A stretch of 35,685 bases of DNA from a virus. A model generated the notes under the pieces. That model saw only the letters and a list, made by a program, of their open reading frames with translations. It was not told the DNA's origin and searched no databases. This document shows positions 7,734-15,980 of the stretch, piece by piece. The stretch's first letter is position 1. Each line of letters begins with the position of its first letter. The position numbers and the translations under genes were made by a program. The stretch covers positions 1-35,685 of IMG/VR virus record IMGVR_UViG_3300004369_000058, one strand, 5' to 3'.

Positions 7734-9797
7734 TTAATTTGAAAAGGCTATGGCATATGCTATAGGATCATCTACATTGTAGAAACAACAAAATGGCATA
7801 GCTTTCCATAAACATTCACTTGCATTATATCCTACTAAATATTTATCTGTTTGAGCAGGTGTACCTTGATCTATCAAACAACGTAAAACTAGTTTTCCTG
7901 TTATATCCAAACAAGTATTATAATATCCATAATTAGCTGTTACAGTATCAAAATTCACACACGATGTTGTACTTACATCCTGTCCTATACTTATTTCTCC
8001 AGATGTATCACAATATGTTACTCCTGTGCCCCCACATAAATGAGCTCTAACTTCATTAGGACTAGATCCAGTAAACGTAAATATTCCAGAAACGTTGTCG
8101 TATGTAAAACTTCCATCTCCTCCACAATCACAGGCACTTACTGCATCTCTTACTCTGCAATCTAAATAATATAAATTAGTACTACCTTCTGTTAATTCAT
8201 CTGTGTTATGATCATATAAATCAAAGCAAATAGTACCAGTAGTATTATCATATGTAATATCACATATACCACATATTGCTGCTCTAGATCTTGCATCTGT
8301 GTAATATAAATTTATACATTCAGTAATATCACAAGTAAAATGGTTACTAATATCACTAACTTGACCATAAAGACAATTTACTACTAAATCTTTATTTAAA
8401 TTCCATCTATCATTTACACTATTATAATAGAAGCAAGCATCTGCACCGCAGACTGTTAATCCTGCTCCATCTGCTTGTGTTGGATTAACAGCACAACATG
8501 CTAATGTTATATTTTTATCTGCTATATCAACTGTTGTGCTATTAACTGTCGTAGTTGTTCCAGTTACTGTCAGATTTCCACAAATATATACATTACTTGC
8601 AGTAACGTCATCACTCAATAATCTACCACTTACACTGACATCACAAAATGTTACATTACTAGTACAACTTACATCTTGCCCAATACTAATTTCACCATTA
8701 GTATTGCAGTATGTAACTCCTGTGCCACCACATAAACTATTTCTAGCTCTGCAATCTAAATAATATAAATTAGTACTACCTTCTGTTAATTCATCTGTGT
8801 TATGATCATATAAATCAAAACAAATAGTACCAGTAGTATTATCATATATAATATCACATATACCACATATTGCTGCTCTAGATCTTGCATCTGTGTAATA
8901 TAAATTACAAGTACCTTCTGTAAGTGCATCAGTAGTATGGTCATCTAAATCAAAACAAATAGTACCAGAGGCATTATCATATATAATATCGCAAATACCA
9001 CATAAACTATTTCTAGCTCTGCTATCTAAATAATATAAATTACAAGTACCTTCTGTTAATTCATCTGTGTTATGATCATATAAATCAAAGCAAATAGTAC
9101 CAGTAGTATTATCATATATAATATCACATATACCACATAATGCTGCCCTAGATCTTGCATCTGTGTAATATAGGTTAGTACTACCTTCTGCAAGTGCATC
9201 AGTATTATGGTTACTTATATCACTAATTTGACCACAAACATAAGGTACTACTAAATTTTTATTTAAATTCCAAGTGTCGTTAGGTTGATTATAATAAAAA
9301 CATGCATTGGCACAACTAATATTAAATCCTGCACCATCGGTTTGAGTAATATCAGTTGCATCGCTTGCTATAGTAAAGTTAATATCTGAAATATTTAAAT
9401 TAGTGGATTTAATATTGGTATTTGTACCATAAACTGTTAAATCACCACAAACATCTAGAGTATTGTTAACAGTTAAATTAGTAACATAATCTGCAAGTTC
9501 AAAACAGCAAGAGGTTATGTTATAAATTATATGCTTAGTTACATTAACAGGATCAATAAAACAAAAATCTTCTAAATCTGAAACAGTTTGCGGAATAATG
9601 TGCCATGCAGTATCATAATACTCTATAGTACAAAGATCAGAGTTATGTCTTATACTACCTGTTGCACTAATACCACCTACTGGATTTCTTTGACTGATTG
9701 AACCACTAGGTAGAATTAAGTTACCACTATTATCAATTTGTAAAATTTGGTTACTAGTAGTTAATGAGCTTAATTGGTGATTTAAATTAATTGCCAT
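7734..9797 (-). CDS. Long Cys-rich repetitive tail fibre
   Basis: 687 residues starting MAINLNHQLSSLTTSNQ. The body is built from about six repeats of some 44 residues with the core H-x-TD-x-L-x-EG-x-x-NLYY-x-D-x-R-x-R, then CGICDI-YDN-x-x-GTICFDL. A larger ~90-residue module (GNLTV-x-G, DGAG, ACFYYN, WNLNK-LVV, DISNH) occurs twice. These are fibre-shaft repeats known from other phages, where positions used here by Cys are Ser, Thr, Ala or Gly. I count 46 Cys in 687 residues (6.7%), against two in the 389-residue capsid protein. The C-terminus (about 590-687) is different and may be the tip. DNA repeats follow the protein repeats and could recombine. No chaperone gene is obvious nearby. Confidence 0.88.
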   Translation of the reverse strand: MAINLNHQLSSLTTSNQILQIDNSGNLILPSGSISQRNPVGGISATGSIRHNSDLCTIEYYDTAWHIIPQTVSDLEDFCFIDPVNVTKHIIYNITSCCFELADYVTNLTVNNTLDVCGDLTVYGTNTNIKSTNLNISDINFTIASDATDITQTDGAGFNISCANACFYYNQPNDTWNLNKNLVVPYVCGQISDISNHNTDALAEGSTNLYYTDARSRAALCGICDIIYDNTTGTICFDLYDHNTDELTEGTCNLYYLDSRARNSLCGICDIIYDNASGTICFDLDDHTTDALTEGTCNLYYTDARSRAAICGICDIIYDNTTGTICFDLYDHNTDELTEGSTNLYYLDCRARNSLCGGTGVTYCNTNGEISIGQDVSCTSNVTFCDVSVSGRLLSDDVTASNVYICGNLTVTGTTTTVNSTTVDIADKNITLACCAVNPTQADGAGLTVCGADACFYYNSVNDRWNLNKDLVVNCLYGQVSDISNHFTCDITECINLYYTDARSRAAICGICDITYDNTTGTICFDLYDHNTDELTEGSTNLYYLDCRVRDAVSACDCGGDGSFTYDNVSGIFTFTGSSPNEVRAHLCGGTGVTYCDTSGEISIGQDVSTTSCVNFDTVTANYGYYNTCLDITGKLVLRCLIDQGTPAQTDKYLVGYNASECLWKAMPFCCFYNVDDPIAYAIAFSN
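7950..9240 (-). repeat. Internal repeats of the fibre gene
   Basis: DNA blocks of about 130 bases recur inside the fibre gene, visible as repeated TTCTGTTAATTCATCTGTG (plus strand) at about 8187, 8782 and 9052, and repeated CACATATACCACAT. They encode the 44-residue shaft repeats and are nearly identical in places, suggesting recent internal duplication. Confidence 0.8.
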
Positions 9798-9810
9798 CTA
9801 TACTAGTACC

Positions 9811-11016
9811 TTAATTTTCTAGTTTAACAATAGTTAAACTCAATGTAATTGTTGCAGTTGCACCTGAATTGTTTCTTACACTTGCATAAATTGTTCCTAC
9901 AGGAGAAGTGTCATTATTAAAACCAAAAGTTCCTGGTGTAATTAATACGGTTTGGTTTCCTGTTGTGATCACGTCTAACAAAACTCCACTTCCTGGTGTA
10001 GGATCAGTTCCTTGAGATCTACTTGTATCTGCAGATCTACTTGCACTATCTGTATATAATGTTACCCATGCGGCATGCGATATTGCTGCTTTGAGAATTA
10101 AATAACTTTTAAAAGCAGTACCTGCAAAATCTATATTACCTGTAGCGCCTGCGGTTATTGATTGTGACTGGCTTATAGTTGTTCTGCTTTCTAAACCACT
10201 AGCAGCAACTGCACTTATTACCCCATTAGATATTGTAATTGTAGAATTATCAGGCTGTACTATACCTTTAGCACTACTTGTTGCTGTTGCTGCACTAATT
10301 ATACCACTATTGTTTATAATTGTAGTACCATCTGCAGTAAGAAGGCTTCCTCCTCCGCTTCCACCTACACTTAATGTTCCATTGGCATCTATAGTCACAG
10401 TAGATCCATCAGGTTTTACTACTCCTACTGTGCTTGTAGTAGCAATAGGCACACTTGTTAGATAACCTGATAGTAAATTAGCTTTTGTTATCTTTTTTAA
10501 CTGTGTTGAATCCGTGTCATATATTAATAAAACATCATCAGTTGCGCTACTTGTTAATTCTGTTTTTCCGGTTACAAAATTATTTCCTATACTATATTGA
10601 ATTTCTGTAGTTGTTACATTTACACTTAGCTCTCCACTAACTGTCCTTGCCTCCCAAGCATTATTTGCTCTAACTAATAAATCTTTTGTTGTACCAGTTG
10701 AAGCAATTCCATCAATATTAGATAATGGTATATTTTGAAATACAATTTTACCTGAGGAATCTAAATATAAGGGTTTATTGCTTGTAGTTATTGGTGATTC
10801 TACATCTAATAAATATACCCAACCTACTGTGGTATTTTTATAGTATTCTAAAATGCCTTTAGCAGTATTATATCGTATTGCACCTGGTTCGTTAGTAAAA
10901 CCTGCAACAGTTCTGCCTGAATCATCACCTGATGGCAAAGTTAAATGGCTGCCTGATCGGATAATTAAATTTGCATTAGCATCACTTTCCGGACCCGGAA
11001 TAATAATTGAAGTCAT
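9811..11016 (-). CDS. Tail fibre protein sharing a C-terminal domain with the 3056 gene
   Basis: 401 residues. The N-terminus (SGSHLTLPSGDDSGRTVAGF, then PGAIRYN-x-x-K-x-x-LEYY) matches the attachment pattern also seen at the start of the 687-aa fibre. The middle is Ala/Thr/Ser/Gly-rich, with two repeats of T-S-x-x-G-x-V-x-PD-x-STITI typical of shaft segments. The last ~125 residues carry SRSADTSRSQGTDPTPGSGV, paralogous to the end of the protein at 3056-4321. Unlike its neighbour it has no Cys at all. It is the first gene of its unit, behind ATAAATA late-promoter elements at 11045-11055, with GGATGAGAT as ribosome binding site. Confidence 0.83.
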   Translation of the reverse strand: MTSIIIPGPESDANANLIIRSGSHLTLPSGDDSGRTVAGFTNEPGAIRYNTAKGILEYYKNTTVGWVYLLDVESPITTSNKPLYLDSSGKIVFQNIPLSNIDGIASTGTTKDLLVRANNAWEARTVSGELSVNVTTTEIQYSIGNNFVTGKTELTSSATDDVLLIYDTDSTQLKKITKANLLSGYLTSVPIATTSTVGVVKPDGSTVTIDANGTLSVGGSGGGSLLTADGTTIINNSGIISAATATSSAKGIVQPDNSTITISNGVISAVAASGLESRTTISQSQSITAGATGNIDFAGTAFKSYLILKAAISHAAWVTLYTDSASRSADTSRSQGTDPTPGSGVLLDVITTGNQTVLITPGTFGFNNDTSPVGTIYASVRNNSGATATITLSLTIVKLEN

Positions 11017-11044
11017 ATCTCATCCAAACAATTAAGTATTATTA

Positions 11045-11055
11045 TATTTATTTAT
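11045..11055 (-). promoter_or_regulatory. Late promoter (two overlapping ATAAATA)
   Basis: Minus-strand AATAAATAAATA directly after the stop codon of the ART-like gene; the start would fall near 11040, giving a leader of about 25 bases for the fibre gene at 11016. Confidence 0.6.
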
Positions 11056-11056
11056 T

Positions 11057-11644
11057 CTATGGATGATATCCCCATTCCAACCAGCTATTTCCATCAGTAA
11101 ATAATTGACTTGCTGAGACTGTTTTTGACAATATTTTGTATTGATTATTTAAGTTTGACTCGCCATGATCTTTAGCATATCCTTTTACAATTGTTACCCA
11201 ATCTCCTACATTTAAAGTGTCAACGTTCTTTACACTATCAGTTTGTTGTGATAACTTTTGTTCTAGATCATCTAAATAATCATAATAATATTTTTGTGGA
11301 AGGTCTAAATTTATAAAACTTTTATGAACTTTATTCCTTTTTAACCATAATTTTTTTGCATCTGCAACATCTAGTAATTGATCTTCCACAGACTTAACAT
11401 ATGGAACAGCTCTATATATTTTAACTTTTTTATTAGGTTTATTATAGGAATTTCTAATTATATTAAAAGCTTCTCTGTCTAAGTTATCTTGATGACCTGT
11501 TCCATAATATTGTAAACCATTTATAGAATAAACATCATCTGGATAAACACTGTTCATTGTTAAATCGAAAAGCGGAGCACCTTCCTTTCCGGAAGCCTGA
11601 TGTTCACCTTTGTAGTCTTCTAATTCAACAATATAGGATTTCAT
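11057..11644 (-). CDS. ADP-ribosyltransferase-like protein (ART-PolyVal type)
   Basis: 195 residues from the ATG at 11644, which overlaps the stop of the preceding small frame (TAATG), implying translational coupling; a longer TTG start at 11677 is less likely. The C-terminal half has the pattern of ART domains found in phage polyvalent and head proteins: VKIYRAVP (candidate NAD-binding Arg, about residue 78), LNVGDWVTIVKGYAKDHGES (about 150-169) and LFTDGNSWLEWGY at the end with the candidate catalytic Glu near 191. If active it would move ADP-ribose from NAD to a protein. T4 packages the ART Alt, but this protein is much shorter and not similar to Alt as far as I can see. Late expression and virion location are inferred from the neighbours (gp23, fibres). 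Confidence 0.6.
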   Translation of the reverse strand: MKSYIVELEDYKGEHQASGKEGAPLFDLTMNSVYPDDVYSINGLQYYGTGHQDNLDREAFNIIRNSYNKPNKKVKIYRAVPYVKSVEDQLLDVADAKKLWLKRNKVHKSFINLDLPQKYYYDYLDDLEQKLSQQTDSVKNVDTLNVGDWVTIVKGYAKDHGESNLNNQYKILSKTVSASQLFTDGNSWLEWGYHP

Positions 11645-11828
11645 TAGGGATGATCTTCGTCGCAATGCGTATGCCAATAACTTCCACCATGTTGATCATC
11701 ATGATCATGGTATATCCTGGAGTTACATTCATAATGCATATGATCACGATGCATTCTATGTTCCCTGTGGGGTACTGTACAAGCTGTTAAAAATAAAGTT
11801 ATTATTGCTGTTAAAAAAAAAATTTCAT
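11644..11828 (-). pseudogene. His-rich lipoprotein frame interrupted at a T10 run
   Basis: ATG at 11828-11826, preceded by AAGG, reads MKFFF then stops, because the run of ten T (11822-11813, A on the plus strand) puts TAA in frame. With one T more (or two fewer) the frame reads on: LTAIITLFLTAC, a lipoprotein signal with lipobox LTAC, then about 44 residues with 11 His, several Asp and two more Cys (HREHRMHRDHMHYEC, YHDHDDQHGG, YWHTHCDEDHP), 61 residues in all. The length of the open part fits exactly one missing base. An internal ATG at 11754 with AGGGA upstream could give a 36-residue His-rich peptide without the signal. The stop overlaps the ATG of the ART-like gene. Sequencing error, true decay or transcriptional slippage at the homopolymer are all possible. 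Confidence 0.6.
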
Positions 11829-11853
11829 TTTTGCCTTTTTATAATTGATAGAG

Positions 11854-11884
11854 AAAAAGCAAGGAGTTGCCTCCTTGCTTTTTT
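11854..11884 (-). terminator. Terminator after gp23 (bidirectional shape)
   Basis: AAGCAAGGAG-4-CTCCTTGCTT (11857-11880) is a perfect 10-bp stem, flanked by A and T runs so that it can act on both strands. It sits 9 bases past the gp23 stop. Confidence 0.9.
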
Positions 11885-11892
11885 GTTGTCTA

Positions 11893-13062
11893 TTAAAGGA
11901 ACTTGAGATTAGCAGCTGAGATAGCAATTTTAGCCAAATAATCAGCAGCATTACCAAGTGAGCTAGCCACGTTAGTTAATTCTACATAACCGTAACGTGT
12001 CATAAAGCTTACAGTTGGCTCGAATGTCCCTGGATCCAATACCACACCACTGCTCATTAAAGGAATGTATGGGCAGTAGAATGCAGCAGCATCAAGTTCG
12101 CCACTTCCTTTGTAACCAATCAATACAGGAGCTGTATCGCTTGCATATTGGTTTACATATACTTTCATGGAGCTATTCAAGGTTCCAACAAATTTTGTAT
12201 TTGTAGGAGCTTCAAATGTTCCTTCAGTTGTGCGAGCAAAAGCACTTGTTGTAGCACTTTGCAAAACTGTCAATGCTGTAGGTGAAACAACTGCCCAGTT
12301 ACCTGCGCCACGTCGTGTTCTAGCAGCAATTAAGTTTGCGGCTCTGTTGATCAATACTGCTAAAGCAGCATGTTCATCGCCTACAAATGTAGCTGTACCA
12401 CTTACATTACCTTGGTTGTATTCTCCTGTAGCAGGAGCTAAATTTTCCAAGCTAGTCAAAATTTCCTGATCAATTTCTGCAGTAATTTCTTGAGCTAAAG
12501 CAGCCATTACTTCTGCTTCAACATCAAGCCCATGCATAGACTGAGCATCTTGAGCAGCTTCAAAAGTCCATCTTGCACTCAACTTGCGGCTTTTAGCTTC
12601 CACAGTTTGCTTGAGTACTTGAATGTTTAATCTGTTACCAGCAGTACCTTCCATTGTAGCTGTAGCATTTGGTCCAGGATTGTTTGCATTTTCATTTCCA
12701 GAGTAGCTTGCAGCAATCTTGAATGGTGACATTGCTTCTTCACCAGCAGTAACATTGGCTGCTGTATCAGCATATCGTACACGTAATGTGTGAATTTGAC
12801 CTACTGGTCCGGTCATTGGTTGTACCCCTACCAATTCGTTAGCAATAACGGTTGGCATTACACGTCGAATGACTGGTAAAATAACCTTGTTTAATGGTGC
12901 AATATTACCAACTTGGGTTGCACCTGAAGTGGCCTGTTCCATCAAATATTTCTTTGTGTTTTCAAGAGTACTTTCCATTACAGTTCTCTTGTTTCCTTGT
13001 AATCCCTCACAAAGAGCTTCTTTGGTGGACTGCCAGTTTCTTGATTCAAATAAATCTGCCAT
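11893..13062 (-). CDS. gp23: Major capsid protein gp23
   Basis: 389 residues; T4 gp23 is 521, so this is a shorter version of the HK97-fold capsid protein. Family marks: VILPVIRRVMPTVIANELVG, then VQPMTGPVGQIHTLRVRYA, the counterpart of the conserved GVQPM-x-x-P-GQ-x-x-x-R region of T4; KLSARWTFEAAQDAQSMHG; and LAQEITAEIDQEIL. In T4, gp21 cleaves the N-terminal ~65 residues; here the stretch up to about residue 50 (LMEQATSGATQVG) would be the removed part, the exact site not being visible. AAGGAG precedes the ATG. It is the last gene of the head module and is followed by a strong terminator. Confidence 0.97.
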   Translation of the reverse strand: MADLFESRNWQSTKEALCEGLQGNKRTVMESTLENTKKYLMEQATSGATQVGNIAPLNKVILPVIRRVMPTVIANELVGVQPMTGPVGQIHTLRVRYADTAANVTAGEEAMSPFKIAASYSGNENANNPGPNATATMEGTAGNRLNIQVLKQTVEAKSRKLSARWTFEAAQDAQSMHGLDVEAEVMAALAQEITAEIDQEILTSLENLAPATGEYNQGNVSGTATFVGDEHAALAVLINRAANLIAARTRRGAGNWAVVSPTALTVLQSATTSAFARTTEGTFEAPTNTKFVGTLNSSMKVYVNQYASDTAPVLIGYKGSGELDAAAFYCPYIPLMSSGVVLDPGTFEPTVSFMTRYGYVELTNVASSLGNAADYLAKIAISAANLKFL

Positions 13063-13074
13063 TTGTTAGTCTCC

Positions 13075-14187
13075 TTATTCTAAACCGGCTAGTTTTCTAA
13101 TGTAAACTAAATCATTACTATCACTGGTATTGGCCTCATTCAAAGAAGGTTTATTTCCAGTAATCTCTCGCTTTCCTGTTGATTCAACAAGATTCACTTT
13201 TTTGTCTTCTTTATCTACTTTCTTATTCTCTTTAAGAACAGTTGGTAAATATTTTTGGTAAGCGACTTTTAAATTGTCTGTTTGAACACTTTCCAATAAA
13301 TCATTCATGATTTCACGTTGATCTTTATTTAGTGGAGCTAAAAGTTCGCTCATGGTTTTTTCTCGCACTACACGACTTTCAACCATTTTAATCTTACGTT
13401 CAACTACATTAACAGTATCAGCCGCTTCTGAAAGTTGTTCTCGTTGTTGCTGAACCATTTGTTCTGATTCTTCCAACTTCTTTTTCATTTTGGCAAGTTC
13501 TGTTCCTTCTGCAAGATAGCTTGTCATAAACTCTGTTGCAAAAGTTTCAAAAATCTTTCTACCAAAATTATTTTCTCTTGCTTGTTTAATATCTTCACGT
13601 AAGGTTGTCATTTCTGATCTTACAGTAGATTCAACAAGCTTCTCTACTTTTTGTGCTGCTCGTTTGATAAATTGTTCACGTGTTTCAGCAATCATTTTTT
13701 TGCCTTCACGTACCAACTTAACCTTTTGTTCTACGAGAGCTCTCTTATCTTGATAAAATTCGTTAAGCTCTGTGGTTAGCTGTTTTAAAACAAAATTCTC
13801 TAATTTTTTAAAGTTTTGTTCTTGCAACTTTTTATCAGCATAAAGTTCTTTCATCTCTTTTGCAAGGTTTTCTAATACGAATTGATCAAGTACTTTTGCG
13901 TGGTTTTTGATACTCTTTTTGTATTGTACAGTAGCTTCAACCATCTTTTGCTTATCATTATGGAATTCTGTAATTTCTGCTGAAATAGCATCTGTTAACA
14001 TTTGATCCATTGATTCTACAATAGTCTTTTTATCATACTCGTATCTTAGGGCAAATTCTTCACGCAACTCAGCTTTCATTTCTTGCCGAGCTTCGTTTAA
14101 TTTTTCTTCCCAAGCCTCACTTAAAGTTGTTTTAACTTCTTCAGATAAAACCTCAGAACCTAAAAGTTCTTCGAAAGCATTTTTCAT
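13075..14187 (-). CDS. gp22: Prohead core scaffold gp22
   Basis: 370 residues, almost entirely charged helices and coiled coil (for example KMKKKLEESEQMVQQQREQL), between gp21 and gp23 exactly as in T4. This scaffold fills the prohead and is cut up by gp21 during maturation. T4 gp22 is 269 residues, so this one is longer. The C-terminus SNDLVYIRKLAGLE is typical of scaffolds that contact the shell. The start follows TAGGAG and the gene overlaps the gp21 stop by one base. Confidence 0.93.
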   Translation of the reverse strand: MKNAFEELLGSEVLSEEVKTTLSEAWEEKLNEARQEMKAELREEFALRYEYDKKTIVESMDQMLTDAISAEITEFHNDKQKMVEATVQYKKSIKNHAKVLDQFVLENLAKEMKELYADKKLQEQNFKKLENFVLKQLTTELNEFYQDKRALVEQKVKLVREGKKMIAETREQFIKRAAQKVEKLVESTVRSEMTTLREDIKQARENNFGRKIFETFATEFMTSYLAEGTELAKMKKKLEESEQMVQQQREQLSEAADTVNVVERKIKMVESRVVREKTMSELLAPLNKDQREIMNDLLESVQTDNLKVAYQKYLPTVLKENKKVDKEDKKVNLVESTGKREITGNKPSLNEANTSDSNDLVYIRKLAGLE

Positions 14188-14819
14188 TAATTTCTCCTAA
14201 TATCTAGGTTCCGAATAAATTTGACCATTTCTTTTGTAAAAAAGTTTTGAGCCTTCTTATCATGTTGTATTGCCTCGGCTAAAGCTACAACATTTTTACT
14301 TCTTTGTAAACGTTCATAAATTGGAGTAGGATAAGCATTAGGCGCACTAGGTTGTGCTACCATGTCTACTGTAATAATTTCATACTCGCTTACAGTTCCA
14401 TTTTCGGCAACATTTCCACTTCCTCTAGAGCTTACTCCTAATTTAACTCCACTTTCAAGCAAGGCTTTAACAATATTTCCCATTGGTGTAGGTAGTATTT
14501 GTAATTTCCCTACACCGTTATTTCCTTGCATTTTCATTTCATTAATCTGTAGGCATACCCTATCCAAATTAATTTGTAGATCGTCTGGATGATCTAATTC
14601 ACCTAATACACTATAACCTGAGTGTAACTTTTCATTAATAGAGGTAACTGCTTTCTTAATTTCATGTACAGGATATACTCTTTTATTTTGGTTTTTTACG
14701 CCACCTTCAATAAAAATTCCTTCCATGTACAATTTCTTTTCACCAGATTCTGTAGTAACACTTTCTACAGTCATTCCAGCTTTATCAAAACTTAGTTGCT
14801 CTCTTAATGCTACCGACAT
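14187..14819 (-). CDS. gp21: Prohead maturation protease gp21
   Basis: 210 residues, the usual length. The catalytic motifs of the T4 prohead protease family are visible: GELDHPDD with the active-site His (about residue 76) and KLGVSSRGSGNV with the active-site Ser (about 129). NKRVYPVHEIKKAV near residue 45 and VDMVAQPSAPNAY near 160 are further family signatures. It processes the scaffold and capsid proteins and then itself. It lies between the acidic core protein and gp22. Confidence 0.97.
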   Translation of the reverse strand: MSVALREQLSFDKAGMTVESVTTESGEKKLYMEGIFIEGGVKNQNKRVYPVHEIKKAVTSINEKLHSGYSVLGELDHPDDLQINLDRVCLQINEMKMQGNNGVGKLQILPTPMGNIVKALLESGVKLGVSSRGSGNVAENGTVSEYEIITVDMVAQPSAPNAYPTPIYERLQRSKNVVALAEAIQHDKKAQNFFTKEMVKFIRNLDIRRN

Positions 14820-14821
14820 AA

Positions 14822-15868
14822 TTACATTCCGTTATTAGGGCTAGTTGTATTTCCAGCTGCATCACTATTCTTTGGAGTTGCTACACTAGAAAGCTTTTGT
14901 TTGGCTCCAGGAACATTTACATTACCTGTATTCATAACTTTAGCAGTTGTAGTTAGTTTTTTACCTTCTCCGCCGCCATCTTTCATCATGCTTTGGTTTA
15001 CTGTTCCACCTGGTTTGTTTGAACCTTTTGCAACAGGACTTGTGCTTTTTTCACTAGTATTATAAGGCATTTTAACTTGAGTTAAAGTTGCTGCTTCATC
15101 TACCATCTCATAAGCTTCGTCAGTTTTTTCTTTAGCTTTTTTGCCTTTTGCTTGAGGGTCCACTTCTTGATCTCGTTGATACATGGCAGCTTTATTTTTT
15201 CTATGGTGTTTTCTTTTTAAAGCTTCATCTACGGAAGGGTCCACTTCTTGATCTCGTTGATACATGGCAGCTTTATTTTTTCTATGGTGTTTTCTTTTTA
15301 AAGCTTCATCTACGTAGTCGTAATCTTCCTCTAGATCTTCATCTTCGTCATCAGATAAATCTAGCTCTACTTCTTCGTCTACACTTTCTTCTTCATATTC
15401 AAAACTATCCATCATATCTTCTTCTGAACTATCCATGGCGCCCATTTCTTCGTCACTCATGTCCATGTCACCTTCTGGCTCTTCCATATCACCACCTAAA
15501 ATAGCTTGAAAACTTTGTCGTAATTCTTCAATAGCGTCTTCTACTTTTTCAAAATTACTTTCTATCTCATCTGGCCCTGCTTCTTCTCCATCCATTTCTG
15601 GATCAACATCCATAGCCATGTCATCAGCTACATCACCTTCTGCATCATCCATGTCCATGTCCATTGCAGGCTCATGATCTTCTTCTGCAATTTCATCAGA
15701 ATTAATTTCTTCTTCGTAACCTTCAAGATCTTCATCTTGATCCATTAAATCTTCATAAACAGTACGAGCCTTTTCCACAAATACATCATGGAGCAAATCA
15801 CTCGCTTTTTCTTGTTCCTCGTTTATAATATATTCGAGTACTTGTTCTAGTTTATCTCGTGTGGTCAT
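14822..15868 (-). CDS. Acidic prohead core protein (gp67/gp68 position)
   Basis: 348 residues. A helical start (EQVLEYIINEEQEKASDLLHD, EKARTVYEDLM) followed by a very acidic Asp/Glu/Met-rich stretch resembles T4 gp67 in layout, and the position between portal and gp21 is that of T4 genes 67 and 68. It is far longer than either (80 and 141 residues). Near residues 185-240 a basic 26-residue segment (DEALKRKHHRKNK...) is present twice in tandem, from a perfect 78-base DNA duplication. The C-terminal 80 residues are Gly/Ser/Asn/Thr-rich and disordered. TAGGAG precedes the ATG. A core/scaffold role is inferred from layout and place. Confidence 0.65.
   Translation of the reverse strand: MTTRDKLEQVLEYIINEEQEKASDLLHDVFVEKARTVYEDLMDQDEDLEGYEEEINSDEIAEEDHEPAMDMDMDDAEGDVADDMAMDVDPEMDGEEAGPDEIESNFEKVEDAIEELRQSFQAILGGDMEEPEGDMDMSDEEMGAMDSSEEDMMDSFEYEEESVDEEVELDLSDDEDEDLEEDYDYVDEALKRKHHRKNKAAMYQRDQEVDPSVDEALKRKHHRKNKAAMYQRDQEVDPQAKGKKAKEKTDEAYEMVDEAATLTQVKMPYNTSEKSTSPVAKGSNKPGGTVNQSMMKDGGGEGKKLTTTAKVMNTGNVNVPGAKQKLSSVATPKNSDAAGNTTSPNNGM
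15156..15314. repeat. Perfect 78-bp tandem duplication, 81-bp period
   Basis: 15156-15233 and 15237-15314 are identical by eye and separated by three bases. The duplication stays in frame in the prohead core gene and doubles a 26-residue basic segment (VDEALKRKHHRKNK... to ...DQEVDP). Confidence 0.92.
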
Positions 15869-15907
15869 TATTAAGCTCCTATTAAAATAGACAACAAAAC
15901 TGTAGTA

Positions 15908-15915
15908 TTATTTAC
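15908..15915 (-). promoter_or_regulatory. Possible late promoter (GTAAATAA)
   Basis: A GTAAATAA element on the minus strand in the 112-base gap before the prohead core gene, about 40 bases ahead of its ATG. The rest of the gap shows nothing else I can support. Confidence 0.4.
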
Positions 15916-15980
15916 TCAAGAAGGTAGAAATATGTTTCAAATGGGCAAATTTTGGGCGAAAAAGACTGGAATTATTTAAA

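Noticed and set aside
7950-9240. CRISPR-like regular repeats
   Set aside because: The repeats are in frame inside a fibre gene and encode known shaft repeats; spacers are not unique non-coding sequence.
7734-9797. TGT/TGC codon reassignment to explain the Cys-rich fibre
   Set aside because: QueD catalytic Cys, the gp46 zinc hook and the gp26 Cys pairs use the same codons at expected Cys positions.
12015-13100. Several plus-strand frames opposite gp23
   Set aside because: They are shadows of a confidently identified capsid gene and have no independent start signals.
15148-15504. Plus-strand 118-aa frame opposite the prohead core gene
   Set aside because: It mirrors the acidic, repetitive coding sequence of the minus strand, has no ribosome binding site and sits inside a well-supported gene.
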